Shown: piece after piece, positions 1 to 8,589 of the stretch
Layout: the number at the start of each line of letters is the position of its first letter
Numbering within the stretch: position 1 is the first letter of the stretch
NCBI GenBank assembly: GCA_026770575.1
Contig: MU657200.1
Span: 154,379 to 177,068, forward strand
From: Pelagophyceae sp. CCMP2097
Lineage: Eukaryota > Sar > Pelagophyceae
Direction of reading: 5' to 3'
Length of the DNA: 22,690 nt
The notes under the pieces: generated by a model
What the model saw: only the letters and a program-made list of their open reading frames with translations
Database searches by the model: none
Told to the model about the DNA's origin: nothing
Program-made: the position numbers and the translations under genes

Positions 1-5
1 CCCCC

Positions 6-65
6 CCCCTCCGTGCCCGTACCGTTCTTGGATCAAGTGGTTTTCACCCCTCCGTGCCCGTACCG
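6..65. repeat. Short direct repeat at the left edge
   Basis: A 19-bp unit beginning CCCCTCCGTGCCCG occurs at 6-24 and again at 47-65, a 41-bp period, next to a run of nine C at 1-9. Both copies are followed within about 15 bases by a TCTTGGAT stretch, so the true unit may be longer and continue off the left edge. Nothing here looks coding. Confidence 0.8.
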
Positions 66-113
66 CAGGATGGGTCTTGGATATACTGGTAGGAATTCCT
101 AATGTAGGAATCC

Positions 114-299
114 TAATGTAATAAAAATCGCAGGATGCCCAGTCCCGGAGGACCTTCTCCTGGCCTACATGTAGTCAGATCAACCAACTTAGCACGAATT
201 TGATAGGTTTTAAATAAGAAACGATAAATGAAAGTATCGACGAAATGTAATGTAATAAAAATCACAGGATGTCCAGTCCCGGAGGACCTTCTCCTGGCC
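114..299. repeat. Two 52-bp direct repeat copies, 134 bp apart
   Basis: Copies lie at 114-165 and 248-299 and differ at two positions only. Each starts with TAATGTAATAAAAATC and ends with a GC-rich part containing CCCGGAGGACC. The spacer is AT-rich, unlike the rest of the window. Just before copy 1 there is an imperfect tandem pair of about 15 bp (91-105 and 106-120, both AGGAAT...CCTAATGT-like). This may be part of a dispersed or tandem repeat family. No transposase reading frame is present. Confidence 0.85.
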
Positions 300-693
300 G
301 TGTTCTTCGAGAGTCTAGGCCGACGCACAATGACAATGAGCCTCGAGAGTGGCGTGAAATCCTTTGTGTCTTAGGACCGCGCCCTCGTCCGACTTCCTCC
401 TTCCGCCAGGTATGCGCGGCGTCCCCTTTTCAGACGGAAATCTACTTCAGCTCTGGTGGACTCATTGTCATTGCTCGTCCAAGGCCTACTCTTCCACGAC
501 ACTCGTCGCGTAAGCCATCCCGCCCTCTTCGCTTCTCTTCGCGCTCTCCCGTTTCTCTGCTCGCTGCGCTTCGCCTGCCCTCCGCGCCGACTGTTTGTTT
601 AAAGTAAACTTCGCCATAAAGTGTTCTTGGACCTCTCTCTTTCTCTCAAAATATCTTCTCTCTGTGTTTTTTCTGACCTTGGGGGGGGGCGTA
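300..693. other. Non-coding upstream region of the two-TM gene
   Basis: I see no convincing gene here. A perfect 13-bp inverted repeat (CAATGACAATGAG) lies at 328-340 and 461-473, with 120 bp between the arms. The stretch 630-680 is pyrimidine-rich with TCTCTCTTTCTC and TTTTTT. A run of nine G lies at 681-689, just before the start codon at 694. This is the probable promoter and 5' leader of the gene at 694-2157. The pyrimidine-rich part could be the initiator region, but no TATA box is evident. Confidence 0.5.
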
Positions 694-2157
694 ATGGGCG
701 GCCCCTACGGCGGGCACTCAGGCTACGGGAGCCTTCAGGTGCGCTGGAGGCGCCTCGGTTCAACGTTCGACAGAAGTAAATTTGTAGGAGGCCAGGTGCC
801 ACGGCGAAAGCGATGATCCGTTTACAGCGGCGCCTCCTCTCAAGGGCTCGCGCAGCTTCAAGCAGCGCCTCGTCGGTGTCGGCGTCGTCGTCGGCGTGAT
901 TGTCGCAGTCACGGTGCGTCGTCGGCCGAAACGGAGACGACGATCGCTGCTTGGAAAATCGCTGCCTCGCGAGCGGGGGCCGCCGCTTTCGCCGCGGCGC
1001 CTCGACGCCCGTTCGCCGTCGCAGGCGCTGTCGTGGGCGTACTTCCCCGAGTCGCTGCGCGACGGCTTCCCGCAGTTCGACGACGCCGACGTGTCTGGCG
1101 TGTCTGACGTGGACGTGCTGGCGGCCGCCAACCCGCGCGTCTGGCTCGCCGCCGCCGCGCCGACCGTCGGGCGAGAAGGCACACCTGCCGAGATGCTGAC
1201 CGATCCCGCGCCGAAGGTGGTGAATTCCACCGGCGACGACGACGCGGGTGCGCCGCGGCGGGCAGCCCGCGAAGGAGCGCGGCGTCGTCGAGCGCGCCCG
1301 CGCAGGCTCCGCGGCGGACCACGACTGGTCGACGACTGTCGGCTTCCTCGCCTTCCTCTTCGCCATGCTCTTCTTGACGTTGCTCGTCGTGACCATCTCC
1401 TTCGTCGGCGGCACAAAGTGCCTTGGATGCAAAGCCGGCGCGTGCTCTCAAGGGTGCGCCGATTGCGCAAACGGCTGCTTCGCGCTCACGGGGCGGACGC
1501 AAGCGCCGACCACGCGTGCGCCGCCGTCGGCCTGCCTCGAGGACGCGCGGCTCGCCACGGTAGCCACCTTGATGCATGCTTACCCCACTCGCGCCCCCGT
1601 CCCGTCGAGGGGCCGCACGTCGGCAACGAGACACCTTCGCGGACTTGTAGGATGGCTCGACGACGATGTGTTCGTACAACAACTACTTCGACGACAGGAT
1701 GAAAAGGATGCTCGACCGGTGCGCGGCCCGGTGGGCATTTGCGTGGCGCCGACGTGGCGGCCCTGATGCGGGCGCCCCAGGCCCCTCGCCCGCGCCACGG
1801 AGATCAAGCTCAGTGCGTCTGCGCCCACCCGCCGCGGGGCCGCGCCGTCGAGACTTAGCTCACGAGCGCAGAGGCGCTCCTGAGCGCGCCGACGCGTCGA
1901 CGCTTCGAGACGGCACGCTCCGAGTAGACTTCGTCGCGACCTTGACGGCCCGCGTAGCGGCCGGCGACGTGAGCGCGCTCGGCGGCGGCGACGAGCGCGC
2001 GCGCATCGAGCGGCTGCGCCGGCAGGTCCGCGACGAGGACGCCGAACACCAACGGCTCTGCGACCGCCTCGCGCAGCTCCGCGCCGATGGTGAGGCCGCG
2101 GGCGGGCCCGAGAGCCCGCCAGGGCCCGGCGGCGCACCGGGCGGCCACGACGACTGA
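694..2157 (+). CDS. Two-TM membrane protein with Cys cluster and C-terminal coiled coil; six exons
   Basis: I do not recognise the family. The model joins 694-738, 788-913, 1025-1247, 1306-1559, 1651-1718 and 1872-2157, giving 333 aa. Every junction is GT-AG and phase-consistent, and four of the five donors read GTGCGC or GTGCGT. The N-terminus is Gly/Tyr-rich. TM1 covers about residues 43-64 (Val/Gly-rich, encoded by 869-913 and continuing at 1025). An acidic segment follows, with an N-S-T sequon near residue 124. TM2 is about 143-166 (encoded by 1338-1410). Directly after TM2 comes a six-Cys cluster spaced C-x2-C-x4-C-x3-C-x2-C-x3-C. The C-terminal third is a charged predicted coiled coil (ERLRRQVRDEDAEHQ) ending in a Pro/Gly tail. 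Exon 5 reads CSYNNYFDDRMKRMLDR, convincing coding sequence in a frame different from its neighbours. An alternative for intron 3 is 1217-1265. Intron 5 could instead start at 1731. Confidence 0.7.
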
Positions 2158-2418
2158 GTTTTGAAACGGAGCCTCGCGACCATTTTACCGAAGACCCACC
2201 AACCCGCACCGCCGCCGGCCGCTGTAGTCATCATACTTGTGACGCTGTATTTTGATGAACCGCGTCTCGGTCCGCACATTTGGGCTCGGACCGCACAGGG
2301 GCGCGTTTTCGCGCGCGGCGGGCGTCTCGGAAGTTGGCCGCCGCCGCCCCGCCGCCGCATTTCTCGGCCGGCGGCCCTGCCCACGGAGCGCCGCGCGCGC
2401 GTCAGCGCCTCGCGTGCG
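2158..2418. other. Intergenic gap between convergent genes
   Basis: This gap separates the stop of the two-TM gene (2155-2157, plus strand) from the stop of the RRM gene (2419-2421, minus strand). It must hold both 3' UTRs. It contains GC-rich sequence with many CGCG steps and a TGTATTTTGATG stretch near 2245. I see no canonical polyadenylation hexamer and no gene. Confidence 0.5.
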
Positions 2419-3337
2419 TCAGCGCCGCGGCTTGGGCCGCCGCACTTCGATGAAGGCGGTGTTCGCCGTTGAGTGCTGGAACCTAGCGTCGTCGTGGTTG
2501 TGCACGGCGAGGTCGTCTCGTGCCATTCACGGCGAGCGCCTCTTGATCTCGCCTCGCACGACTCGGTCCTCGCTCGTCCCGGTCCGGGCTTCCCCACGCA
2601 GACTCCAGACGCGGCCTTTTCGCTGGTGCATGCGCTGCTCGAGGGCACGCTCGACGGCGGCCTCTTCTCGAAAGGTGACGAAGCCGAAGGACCGCTCTGC
2701 GCTGAGCTCGACGCGGGCGAGGGCGCCAAACTGCTCGAAATGGCGAGCGAAGAAGACTTCCGTCGTCACCTTTGGCACGCCGCCGACGAAGATGCGGTGC
2801 CGCTCGACGTACCCGTCCGGGAACCTACGGAAACGTCCTGGGGAGGGGTGGCGACGAAGTCGTCGACGCGGCCCGGAGAGCGGCGCGGCGTCGGGGACCA
2901 CCTCCCGTCGCGGCGGTGTCGGGACCGCCTCGGAAGCCCTTCGCCGGCGGACTTTCAAGACGGACGCGGTTTCGCGCGCTTTGTGGTCCGCGGGCCGGTT
3001 CTCGCGCGAGCCGGAGCGCACGCGCCTCGGCCCCGCGCGGTCGGAACGGTTGTCCGAACGGTCATTGCGCCCGCCGCGGTCGCCGGACCGCGACCGCCGC
3101 CGGCCTGCGTCGCGCGTGACGGCGGCTCTCGGACCGTCGAGGGACGCGGGCGGGACCGCGGTCGGCGCTGCCGTCGCGGCGGCTATTCTCTCTCCGCGAT
3201 CGCGACTTGGACCTCGACCGCGACCGCCGCTGCTTGCGCCGCCGCCGCTGCGCGCGGCGCTCCGCGGAAGAGTCCGACGACGACGAAGACGAAGACGAAG
3301 ACGACCGCGACGCCTTGCCGGGCTGGGTTGACGCCAT
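2419..3337 (-). CDS. SR-like RNA-binding protein: N-terminal RS domain, C-terminal RRM
   Basis: The model joins 3337-3157, 3104-2611 and 2475-2419 (complement), 243 aa. The N-terminus has ten consecutive Ser, then an RS/RD-rich domain (RSRSRSKSRSRR). After Arg/Asp-rich sequence comes one RRM with RNP2 (IFVGGV) and RNP1 (RSFGFVTF). Beta-4 is supplied by the last exon (FIEVRRPKPRR then TGA), which lies beyond an in-frame stop and is reached only by splicing out 2476-2610 (135 nt, phase 0). The first intron (3105-3156, 52 nt, donor GTCCCG) moves the RS frame into the RRM frame. SR-type proteins act in the nucleus in pre-mRNA splicing or mRNA export. The order RS then RRM is reversed from classical SR proteins and is closer to RNPS1- or Tra2-like layouts. 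A further intron within 2840-2960 cannot be excluded. It is divergent from the CHY zinc-finger gene. Confidence 0.78.
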
Positions 3338-3472
3338 GCCTCCGAGGAGTCTGCTCCGACTCGGAGGTGCGGGGGTGGGGTTTTAGCGAGTCGATTGGGC
3401 GAGCTCGCACAAAAAAAACCTGGGACCTCGGGGTGACCACCGGGCGGTCTCGTTGGCCGCCGGCTGGGCGGC
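3338..3472. promoter_or_regulatory. Short divergent promoter
   Basis: Only 135 bp separate the start codons of the RRM gene (minus, 3337) and the CHY gene (plus, 3473). The interval holds a perfect 8-bp inverted repeat CCTCCGAG/CTCGGAGG (3339-3346 and 3360-3367, 13-nt loop), a GATTGGGC stretch near 3394 (CCAAT-like on one strand) and an A8 run near 3413-3420. It is probably a bidirectional promoter; that role is inferred from layout only. Confidence 0.5.
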
Positions 3473-4048
3473 ATGTGCCGGCACGTGATCAACGCGCAGT
3501 GTTCCATGTTCCTCGGCGAGAAGTGGTACGATTGTCATGAGTGCTTCGCCGAGCTCGAAGGCCGACCCTTTGACGTCTCGACGGTCACGACGTCGCTTGT
3601 CTTCGCCTGCAAGAAATGTAAGAATGAGAGGCACCGCCCGGCAGCCGGGATGCGGCGTCGCGGCCGCCGTCGCTTCGACGCGCCTCGGACCGCCTCGGAC
3701 CACCTCGGACCGCCTCGAACCGCCAGGCCGCAACCAGTTCAAGAAGGACCTCCGCATCTTCTCCGACCTCGACGGCGCCTGTCCGCACTGCGGCAACGCC
3801 TTTGTCATACAAGGCATGACGCCCGAGAGCTGCTTACTCGCCGAATGCGACGCGGCCGTGGACGTGTTGCTCGCAGACAACCTCGTGCGTCGATGGCCGC
3901 TGCTCGGGCCCTCGGAGCGTCTGGCCGTACGTAGGCGCTCGACGTGCACGTTTACCTCGGCCTCTCGACGTCCTTTGACCACCTCGTCGAGCCGCCTGCG
4001 CCGAGGCCGCCGCGAATCGAAGCGGGCCCCGCCGGCCTGGGGCGGTAA
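3473..4048 (+). CDS. CHY-type zinc-finger protein, three exons
   Basis: The model joins 3473-3617, 3727-3884 and 3935-4048, 138 aa. It begins MCRHVINAQCSMF and continues with WYDCHECFAELEGRPFD, then a C-x2-C pair completed across intron 1 (FACKKC), then CPHCGNAF. This order (C-x-H, C, CxxCH-E...P-F, CxxC, CxxCG) matches the CHY zinc-finger domain, as in the yeast mitochondrial Hot13 protein and RCHY1-type E3 ligases. No RING follows, so it is a small stand-alone CHY protein. Intron 1 (3618-3726, 109 nt) has the most consensus-like donor in the window (GTAAGA) and splits the codon of a zinc-ligand Cys. Intron 2 (3885-3934, 50 nt) uses GTGCGT. The start is the first Met before the ligands, leaving almost no leader, so an upstream exon is possible. 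Zinc binding follows from the family; a Hot13-like role is only a guess. Confidence 0.75.
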
Positions 4049-4458
4049 TCAAACGGCACTCTGGAACCGCCTTTTGCATACGCCTGCCACGATGCGGGCT
4101 CTGAAGACAACATCATGGGACTGTGGCGGTCATCACGCGGGCCGGCCGCCGCGTCTCCTCCCGAGCCGGTGGGCGGTCGCAGGACCTGCTCTGGAGCACT
4201 GCCACAGCGGCTCGGGTTTTGTTTGTGTAAGATGGTTTACTTAAAGCCCGACCGACGCGCGCAACTGGGCCGGCGCCCGCCCGAACCTCCGGCCCGGGAG
4301 CGCGCTCGGGGACGAGACGTCGTCGCCCGTGAGCCGGGAGCGTCGTCGTGATCTCGTGACGAGAGCCGGGCAGCGCGGCGGCTGCGCCGCGCGCCGTCGA
4401 AGGTACCGTGCTTGAAGGGATGGGTGGGTTCGATGCCGAAGCGCCGCGCTCGCCTCGA
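4049..4458. other. Intergenic gap between convergent genes
   Basis: This 410-bp gap separates the CHY gene stop (4048) from the stop of the PH/alpha-appendage gene (4459, minus). It contains GC-rich sequence with small imperfect repeats, such as GAGCCGGGAG near 4331 and GAGCCGGGCA near 4362. A T/G-rich stretch near 4215-4245 (GGTTTTGTTTGTGTAAG) may lie in a 3' UTR. I see no gene. Confidence 0.4.
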
Positions 4459-7400
4459 TCACAGGAGCTTTGTGATTGCGGCGGCGAGGGCGGTGGAGAC
4501 GTGCGGCACGGCGGTGCGCACGGTGAGGCGGTACGCCTTTGCGCCGGCGTTCATCTCGAGGCGGACCAAGCAGCCCACGGAAATCTTTTCACCGCCGGCG
4601 TTGACCGTCGAAGTCCGAAGCGCAGTCGCCCCAGAGAGAATGGTGCCGCCGGCGTCGTCGACGCCCTGGGCCAGCGCGATGTTGAAGATGTCGCAGAGCA
4701 CGGCCGTCGCGGATGCGCTGGAAGCGTCGGTGCGCGCGGCCGTAAACGTCTTGAGACACTGCAGCCCAGGCGCGGCGAGCGTGGCCCAGCGCGCGACGAA
4801 GACGTTTGCCAGCAAAGGCACGGGCTCCAAGAACTTTGTGAAGACGGCCGGGAGGGCCAGCTTGAGAGCAAAGTGCTGTTGCCCGATCCGGAAGCTCAGG
4901 CCGTACGTCGGCGCCTCGTCGTAGGGCCGCATGCACTCCAACGTCAGCTGCTGCGCCGCCGTGCCGCCGGCGGGCACCTGCTGCGGGGCCGCCGCCAGCT
5001 CGAAGACGAGGCCCGACGAACCGGGGTCGAACGTGCCGACGACGTCGGTCATGGGTAAAGAGGAAGAGTTGCGCATGCCGATCACGACACGGCCAGAGCT
5101 GCCCTTGTAGTCGTGCTCCAGGATGGCGATGCTCACGTCGCCGGACTCGTAGAGCACGCCGGCGGTGTTGTGGTTCACCTCAAGGGAGGTGAAATCATCT
5201 CGCAAAGGCCTCCTCAAGGTGCGTAGCAAAAGGCTCTTCTCAAGGTGCATTGCAAAGAGTATCGTGCACCGGGCCCCCGCTTTGAACTCACAAGCGCTTC
5301 GAACGCCGCCGACTCGAGCATCTCGCCGTGGACGTCGACGACCACAGGCCCCACGTACACCGGCTCAACGTACACCGGCGGCACGAACACCGGCGGCAGC
5401 GGCGGCGGTGGCGGCGGCGGTGGCGGCGGCGCGGGCGGCTCGGCGATGGTCATGTTGCCAAAGTCCGGCGGCGGCGGGCCGGAGAACGCGTCGTAGGGTT
5501 GCGACGACTGCGGCGCAAACGGGTCGTCGACGGCGTACAGGTTCCCCTGTTGCGCGCCGCCGAGGGGCTCGGAGAAGAGGTCGAGGATGGAGGCCTGGGC
5601 GTACTGCTTTGGCGGGGGCAAGATTATCTCCTCGTCGTCGTCCCAGCCGCCGCCGAGCAAGTCGCCGGCTCGAGGATCAAAGTCCGACTGCGCCATCTCC
5701 GACTGCGCCATGGCCATGGCCGCGTCGTTGGCGGCATCGCCGTGATTGGTGGTCAGCTGCTGTTTGCCCTCGAGGTAGAGATGCATCACGGACATGAATT
5801 TCTCAATGTAGAACTCAATCGCCGTCGCCAGCTTGACCGCGTCGCGCGTCCGGAACAAGAACTCGTGCCGGTCCTTGACGGAAAAGTCGGACGACGTGAA
5901 GACGGAGATTTGCAGGCCCGTCTTGTTCTGGTGGTGCAGGATGGACCACTTGAAAAAGTCTGTATAACACCAAAAGAACTTCTCCTGCAGGTCCCCCTCG
6001 CCCGCGACGTGGCACACCGCCACGCCACTCGCCGAGACCTTCAAAGCCGTAGAGTACTCGTTCTTCACCAACTGCATCGAAGGGTCGACGCGCGGCTTGA
6101 CCGTAAACACCAACTCGTCGTCGGGCACGATTGCCACGTCCTCGTCGATGCACCGCGTGATGATCTGCAGCCACTTTTGCATCGAGTCCTTGGACTCGGC
6201 CGCCAGCGTCCACTCGCGCTCGATGGTGCAAATGTCAAACGAGTTGACGGGGGCGTCTTTCTCCTTGGCCACGGGCCGCACGAAAGTCGTCTTGGCCAAA
6301 TCAATCAGGTTGCGCTCGCGCTCGTCAGGGTGGAAGAGCGGCGCCTTTGCAAAGTCAGAGTAGTAGCAGAGGAAGTGGCCCATGCTCGTGGAGTAGAGCA
6401 CGGCGTATCTCTTGACCCAGGACCGCGTCAGCCCGCCGCGCTTCAAAAGCCACCCCTGGTGCTTCACCACAGAGTCCCAGTAGCCGTCCGTCGTCGGGTT
6501 GACGGCAAAGTCCGAGGCGGCCTTGCCGCCGAGGATGGAGAACCTTTTGGTCTTGCGCTGCGCTTTTTTCACGTCCGCGTGCCCTTGCGCCGACCGCACC
6601 AGCGTGCCCGAGTCGTCGACCACGTCAAAGTCGCCCGGGGCCACGGCGGGCGCCTGCACCACACCTTCGAGAGTCGTCACCGTCTCGACCTTGCGGCCGT
6701 GCGTCGACGCGGGCCGCGGGTCGCGGCCTGTCGAGGCCAAGTGCGAATTCCAAAAGTACTGCAGCGAAGTGTGCAGCGTCAGGACGTCCAAAACCACGAA
6801 GAACCACTGCTGCACCGCGCCGGAATCCGTGGAGAGCTCCAACTCCAAACCGTTTGCGGACTCGCCCTCGTGCGCCCGGTCAATCACGTTCCACTGCAGA
6901 GCCTTGGACCAAAGAGCCGTGAAGATGACCTTGTTGCCCTCGCAGTACTTCATGCCGCCGGCCGTGAAGACGAGTTTGGATTCCACCGAGAGCATCTGCG
7001 ACTGCGCCGCGACGCCCTTTAAACGCGAGTTGACCACGGTAAAAGAATTCTCGCCGTGGTGCATGTGCTCCCGCGCGCACCGCACGCGCCGCGACTGACC
7101 GGGCGTGGGAGTCCCGCTGCCCGTGTGCCGCGCCAGCGCCAGGTCGCGCATCGTGCCCAGAGGCGGGAGCTTGCCCTATTGGTGAACGGTCGGGGACTGC
7201 GTCACCACTCCATGAGGCATCAACACTCCACCAAGTCGACGCTCCGTCAGCCAAGACGGACCTGCGCGGACTTTGAGAGGTTTGCGCGCTTGCGCTGGAA
7301 CGGTTTGGGCTTGGTCTGGCCGGCGAAGATGCCGACGTAGCTAAAAGACAGCGAGACGCGGTCCGCGGCGCCCTGTAAACCTTGTACGCGCAGCTTGACC

Positions 7401-7775
7401 TCGTTCTCCAGCTCGAGCGAGTTCACCACCTTGAGGATCAACCAGCCGCCGTCGGGGCCCTCGCGCGGGCCGGCGAGCTGGACCTTAACGCACGAAGTCA
7501 TATGATCCCACTCCAGCACCGAGACCGTAGAGTACGGGATGCTGCAAATCGTCCGCTTCTTAAGTGTCGACGCCGTCGCGCCGGCCTAGGGCGGCGGTAT
7601 TGCACGCTGCGTAAGCGGTCTTTGAAGCACTTCTCGAAAGGCGTTTCTTGAAGGAAACGCGCCCGGGGCCCCGCTGCGCCAAAGTCCCCGCCGGCGGCGC
7701 CTGCCCGCGCAGGGCCCGCGCCCGCCCGCCGCCCGATTCCGGACGCGGCGGACGGGCCAGCTCCGCGATTTCCAT
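4459..7775 (-). CDS. PH-domain protein fused to an AP-2 alpha-appendage (ear) domain
   Basis: The model joins 7775-7659 (tentative first exon), 7585-7262, 7175-5292 and 5178-4459 (complement), about 1014 aa. The second exon and the start of the third form a beta-rich, PH-like N-terminal region. A clear PH domain (HQGWLLKRGGLTRSWVKRYA ... MQKWLQIITR) is encoded by about 6467-6147. Another PH/PTB-like module follows (about 6080-5790). A linker carries acidic and endocytic-type motifs (GGWDDDEE, ILDLFSEPL, DDPFAP) and a long Pro run. The last exon has the two-layer alpha-adaptin appendage: VLYESGDVSIAILEHDYKG, then FTKFLEPVPL ... VGCLVRLEMN ... YRLTVRTAVPHVSTAL, aligning by eye with the AP-2 alpha C-terminus. 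The adaptin trunk is absent. Phosphoinositide binding plus an ear domain suggests a clathrin/endocytosis role (inference). Introns 7176-7261 and 5179-5291 are phase 0. The N-terminal exon is weakly supported. Confidence 0.75.
5179..5291 (-). repeat. Last intron with three CCTTGAG acceptor-like copies
   Basis: On the minus strand this intron of the PH/appendage gene starts GTGAGT at 5291. It contains two imperfect copies of a ~24-nt unit (5225-5248 and 5201-5222), each including CCTTGAG, and ends with a third CCTTGAG at the acceptor (5179). Splicing to 5179 or to 5239 both keep frame. The latter adds 20 codons (60 nt) containing a basic Leu/Arg stretch. Splicing to 5213 shifts frame. The positions and frames are seen directly; use of the alternative site is inference. 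Confidence 0.65.
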
Positions 7776-7879
7776 CTTCTCGAACCTGTGGTGCGAGGAA
7801 CAACTCTTTGCGGAAAAAGGGACAACGGCTCAGGGTGGCCCTGCGGGTTTTCGGAACCGTTTCGTCGTCGGCGCCGGGC

Positions 7880-8237
7880 TCACTTCATGATCGTGGAGAT
7901 GTGGCGGCCCTTGCCTGCGCGCGGCGGGCTTTAAAGCGCTTGTTTCGCGCGGTGGAAGGGAAAGCAATAAGGGTCCGTACCGAGTTTTTTGACCAAGTCC
8001 GGCGACGCCTCGTGCGGCTGCGCCGCGGGGACCTAGGCGGGCGCGTTCCGGCGGCAAACAAGGCGCGGAGAGGCGCGGGGCGCACCAGGCCGTCGGACGT
8101 TGAAATGAGGATGGACTCATACCTACGCGCGGGCGTCCGCCGCCGCCAGCCCGAGGCGCGCCAAGGGCGCACGTGTGGTCAAAGTGGCCGATGTTCGCCG
8201 CGGCGATCTTGTCGTCGGCGCTCGTGCGCGAGAACAT
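7880..8237 (-). CDS. 62-aa protein assembled from four tiny exons
   Basis: I do not recognise it. The model joins 8237-8173, 8122-8086, 8032-7981 and 7914-7880 (complement): exons of 65, 37, 52 and 35 nt and introns of 50, 53 and 66 nt. All are GT-AG (donors GTGCGC, GTGCGC, GTACGG; acceptors TAG, TAG, CAG) and all are phase-consistent across three reading frames. The protein starts MFSRTSADDKIAAANIGHFD, passes through YESILISTSDGL and SPDLVKKLG, and ends KGRHISTIMK before TGA. It is soluble, without a TM segment or obvious signal peptide, and moderately basic at the C-terminus. The stop lies about 100 bp upstream of the same-strand PH/appendage gene. It could be a small subunit of a larger complex; nothing in the sequence says which. 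Support rests on three independent frame-restoring junctions. Confidence 0.65.
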
Positions 8238-8589
8238 GGCGCCCGGGCCCGGTGCCACGTCACGCGAGGCTGGCCCCTCGACCCTAGCGCGCCCCGAATC
8301 AGACCCCACCGGCAGACAGGCCAACAAAGGCGGCCCCGCGCAGGGCCGCGGCGCCCAAGGGCGCGCGCGGCGGTCGAGGACGCCGGCCGAAGTGCCACCT
8401 CGAGAGAGCGCGCGCAAAGGCCCGCTTGCAAACCCGCCTTTTTAACACAACGACGCCCGTTTACGCAGCGGGCTCGAATCAACATTCAAATCCTCGAAAC
8501 GCTTACAACAAAATTTAATATTAATTGGAGTCCGAGTCCGCATAACCCGGCGCGCCAGCCTGAGCTCGAGCGGGCCCGCGGGAGCGGTC
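8238..8589. promoter_or_regulatory. Divergent promoter region with an AT-rich palindrome
   Basis: These 352 bp separate the start of the 62-aa gene (minus, 8237) from the start of the acidic-protein gene (plus, 8590). Most of it is GC-rich, but 8500-8527 is sharply AT-rich and includes the 10-bp palindrome TTAATATTAA (8515-8524), about 65 bp upstream of the plus-strand start. That is a plausible core-promoter or factor-binding element by position. No coding sequence is supported. Confidence 0.45.

Noticed and set aside
599..1682. Long overlapping minus-strand frames (277, 236 and 257 aa) opposite the two-TM gene
   Set aside because: They are Arg/Ala-rich with no domain signal and are antisense shadows of plus-strand exons with good splice phasing.
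3050..3330. Plus-strand Arg/Pro/Ala-rich frames over the RS domain
   Set aside because: They are antisense to the RS-repeat region, which forces low-complexity translations in every frame.
3618..3726. Repeated CCTCGGACCACC/CGCCTCGGACCG stretch near 3680-3720 as a functional repeat
   Set aside because: It is a short imperfect repeat inside a well-defined intron (GTAAGA...CAG) and most likely simple slippage.
5328..7022. 564-aa plus-strand frame opposite the PH/alpha-appendage gene
   Set aside because: It is a typical antisense frame in GC-rich DNA (Arg/His/Val-rich); the minus strand holds recognisable PH and adaptin-ear sequence.
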